Positions 62,620-64,000 of a stretch of DNA of 64,000 nt are shown here, in pieces; within the stretch, counting starts at the first letter, position 1; each line of letters opens with the position of its first letter. A model generated the notes under the pieces. It ran no database searches and had not been told where the DNA came from. It saw nothing but the letters and a program-made list of their open reading frames with translations. The position numbers and the translations under genes were made by a program. The stretch spans positions 682,001 to 746,000 of the forward strand of contig NZ_JAHPZX010000002.1 in NCBI RefSeq assembly GCF_021325795.1, in the 5' to 3' direction. Source of the DNA: Bordetella sp. LUAb4 (GTDB lineage Bacteria; Pseudomonadota; Gammaproteobacteria; Burkholderiales; Burkholderiaceae_B).

Positions 62620-63870
62620 TCAACGCACACAAAGGTAGCTGGCCGTGGTTCCTTCGCCACTTACCCAGTAATCGGACGTCTGGGCAAACATCAGCGCTTC
62701 GTAACCCGGCGGACAGCTGCAAGCGCCGGTACGCGGGTTGGCGGTGGACGCCAGCCCGAAGGTCTTGCAGCCGTAAAGCGTGTTGATGGAATAGGCGCCG
62801 CCGAAACCGCTGGACGTGGCCCAACGGCCGCCGATGCAGGACAAGGGACCACCGTCGTCCAGGCGCGCCATCAGGCCGTCGGGCGCGCAGGCGTCCCCCG
62901 CCCGCGCCCGGGCGCCGACGAAAAGATGGCCGTCGGTGCTCAGGCGCCCTGCCGCGTGCAGGGTCCCGGCCGCGGCCACATTCCCCTGGAAATCCGGATT
63001 GCGGTGGTCGCGCACGCGCAGGTAGGACCAGGTCGCGGCAGGGTCCAGGCCGGCCCAGACCGCGACGGTTCCGACGGCCAGGCGGGGCATGTCCGGTGCC
63101 AAGGGGTTGGGAAACCGGAAATTGGGGCCACGAATCAGGTCCGGCGCCTGGCTGTCGATGTGGCCGCCATAGCCGCCTGCCGCGGCAAGGATCGCGGCGA
63201 CCGCGGAGGGGTCGGCAACAAGGTCGGCCGCTCCCGGTGATCCATGCGTTGCGCCTCCCATTGCTCCGCCCGCTGCTACGCCCATTGCTCCGTGCGTTCC
63301 CGCGCCTGGGTAGACGGCGGCGGACCAGGCGCCGGCCGGCGCCACGCTGTAGGCCAGCGCGTCAAGGCGGCAGCCCTGGCCGGGACATGCCGGGTCGCGC
63401 AGGACACGGATGGCGACTCGCATCCCCCCGGCGGACGCGGTCGGGAATCCGGGCGGCAGGTGACCGTGGCGGATCAGCTCATCCAGGCGCGGCGCGTGGG
63501 GTTCCGCATAGGCCAGGCCGCCCCGCGCATCGCGCGGCGGCAGGCCTTGAGCCAGGTCATCCTGATGGCGCGCCATCATGCGCGCCAGCGCGCCGCGGAT
63601 TTCCAGCAGCCAGGCGCCTGTTGCGTTTCCCGCGGAGGTGTCGGCCTGCCGGCGCCACCCGTCAGCGCCCCATACCGCCGCCAGGCAGGCGAGCGCCAAC
63701 ACCAGGGCCAGCTCGAACATCAGGTAGCCACCCTGAGCCAGGGCCCAAAAGACCTTACCCGGCCCACGACGGCCGGTTCGTGGACGCAGTACCGCGGCAT
63801 TGTGGCCGGCGTGACAGTGCAGCGTCGCGGCATCCCTGGCGGCGGGCCGACGAGGCATCGGGCGCTCCAT
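62620..63870 (-). CDS. Type IVb pilin-like / PilV-like minor pilin
   Basis: 416 residues. A long 46-48-residue leader ends ...WALAQG and is followed by GYLMFELALVLALACLAAVW, the type IV prepilin hydrophobic helix with Glu at +5 if cleavage follows GG. The body is Ala/Gly-rich with several segments (GHIDSQAPDLIRGPNFRFPN, VAAAGTLHAAGRLSTDGHLF) and the C-terminus has four Cys (CIGGRW, YGCKTFG, CSCPPGYEAL, YLCVR), reminiscent of tip adhesins. Start at 63870 has GAGG seven bases upstream, and it begins 4 bp after the upstream pilin stop. PilV-like is inference. Confidence 0.7.
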   Translation of the reverse strand: MERPMPRRPAARDAATLHCHAGHNAAVLRPRTGRRGPGKVFWALAQGGYLMFELALVLALACLAAVWGADGWRRQADTSAGNATGAWLLEIRGALARMMARHQDDLAQGLPPRDARGGLAYAEPHAPRLDELIRHGHLPPGFPTASAGGMRVAIRVLRDPACPGQGCRLDALAYSVAPAGAWSAAVYPGAGTHGAMGVAAGGAMGGATHGSPGAADLVADPSAVAAILAAAGGYGGHIDSQAPDLIRGPNFRFPNPLAPDMPRLAVGTVAVWAGLDPAATWSYLRVRDHRNPDFQGNVAAAGTLHAAGRLSTDGHLFVGARARAGDACAPDGLMARLDDGGPLSCIGGRWATSSGFGGAYSINTLYGCKTFGLASTANPRTGACSCPPGYEALMFAQTSDYWVSGEGTTASYLCVR

Positions 63871-63874
63871 CCAG

Positions 63875-64000
63875 TCACCTCACGGTGAACACGAAGGTAT
63901 TGGCGTCGCCCGCGCTGCACTGCTCCTGCGCACGGGCCGCATCGTAAGGTTGGGCGGGAATGCTGGTGGCGTCCTTCACCACGACGCCGCCGCCCTTGCC
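63875..64000 (-). CDS. PilS-like type IVb pilin, C-terminal 41 residues only
   Basis: Open to the window edge. Reads GKGGGVVVKDATSIPAQPYD, then AARAQEQCSAGDANTFVFTVR and stop at 63875-63877. The VVKDATxIP...C... ending is like major pilins of the PilS type, as far as I recall. Four bases before the PilV-like start, so in the same operon. Confidence 0.55.
   Translation of the reverse strand, partial: GKGGGVVVKDATSIPAQPYDAARAQEQCSAGDANTFVFTVR

Noticed and set aside
63870-63905. Apparent frameshift at the end of the PilS-like gene
   Set aside because: Came from my misreading of the line break; the frame reads straight through to the stop at 63875-63877.

Overview
The window is a GC-rich stretch of betaproteobacterial chromosome, most likely Bordetella or a close relative in the Alcaligenaceae. 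The evidence is the long minus-strand run ndk-rlmN-rodZ-ispG-hisS-yfgM-bamB-der-hisC-hfq-hflX-hflK-hflC-hisZ-purA, the rpsU-dnaG-rpoD-tRNA-Ile(CAU) block, and a long-form PyrB of the kind found in that group. There are no insertion sequences, phage genes, CRISPR arrays or rRNA operons. The genus is an inference from gene order and recalled protein similarity; no search was run.

Layout. 1-5.7 kb: 3' part of rdgC, then a minus-strand three-gene operon encoding an AttEFGH-like ABC system (ATPase, fused permease, secreted lipoprotein hydrolase). 5.8-9.3 kb: pyrB with an N-terminal HTH-like extension, and an MFS carrier divergent from a TetR regulator. 9.3-12.2 kb: small membrane, lipoprotein and proline-rich genes, including an entericidin. 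12.3-17.6 kb: two flavoproteins, two small genes that overlap tail to tail, and a MocR-type regulator. 17.6-21.6 kb: DUF1488-like and DUF3309-like genes, a YddG-like exporter and a GGDEF/EAL protein. 21.7-28.9 kb: MarR/drug-efflux operon, Lrp regulator, IclR regulator with an HpaI-type aldolase and a succinate-semialdehyde dehydrogenase, and ornithine cyclodeaminase. 29.2-31.4 kb: a PBP5-type carboxypeptidase and two small genes. 31.6-37.1 kb: tRNA-Ile(CAU), rpoD, dnaG, rpsU. 37.1-53.5 kb: sixteen minus-strand housekeeping genes. 53.7-62.5 kb: valS facing trmD-rimM-rpsP, then hemC, tusA and alaS. 62.6-64 kb: two genes that look like type IVb pilins, one cut by the window end.

How the genes work together. 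The 37-53 kb block joins purine salvage and synthesis, histidine synthesis and regulation (hisZ, hisC), the Hfq/HflX/HflKC quality-control group, ribosome assembly (Der), outer-membrane assembly (BamB, YfgM), isoprenoid synthesis (IspG) and RNA modification (RlmN). The IclR/aldolase/SSADH cassette would turn a 4-hydroxy-2-oxo diacid into pyruvate plus succinate. Several regulator genes sit beside clear dyads (MarR, IclR, TetR, and a site before ornithine cyclodeaminase).

The most distinctive cross-window feature is a set of short in-frame tandem repeats, often built on a GATGC/GGCATC core, that expand gene ends and linkers (AttH, AttE, the GGDEF/EAL protein, SSADH, ornithine cyclodeaminase) and also occur between genes. 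I found no clearly new defence or mobile system; the best leads are the HTH-fused PyrB with its poly-C leader, the repeat expansions, the inactive GGDEF domain carrying such an insertion, and the Att-type export operon.
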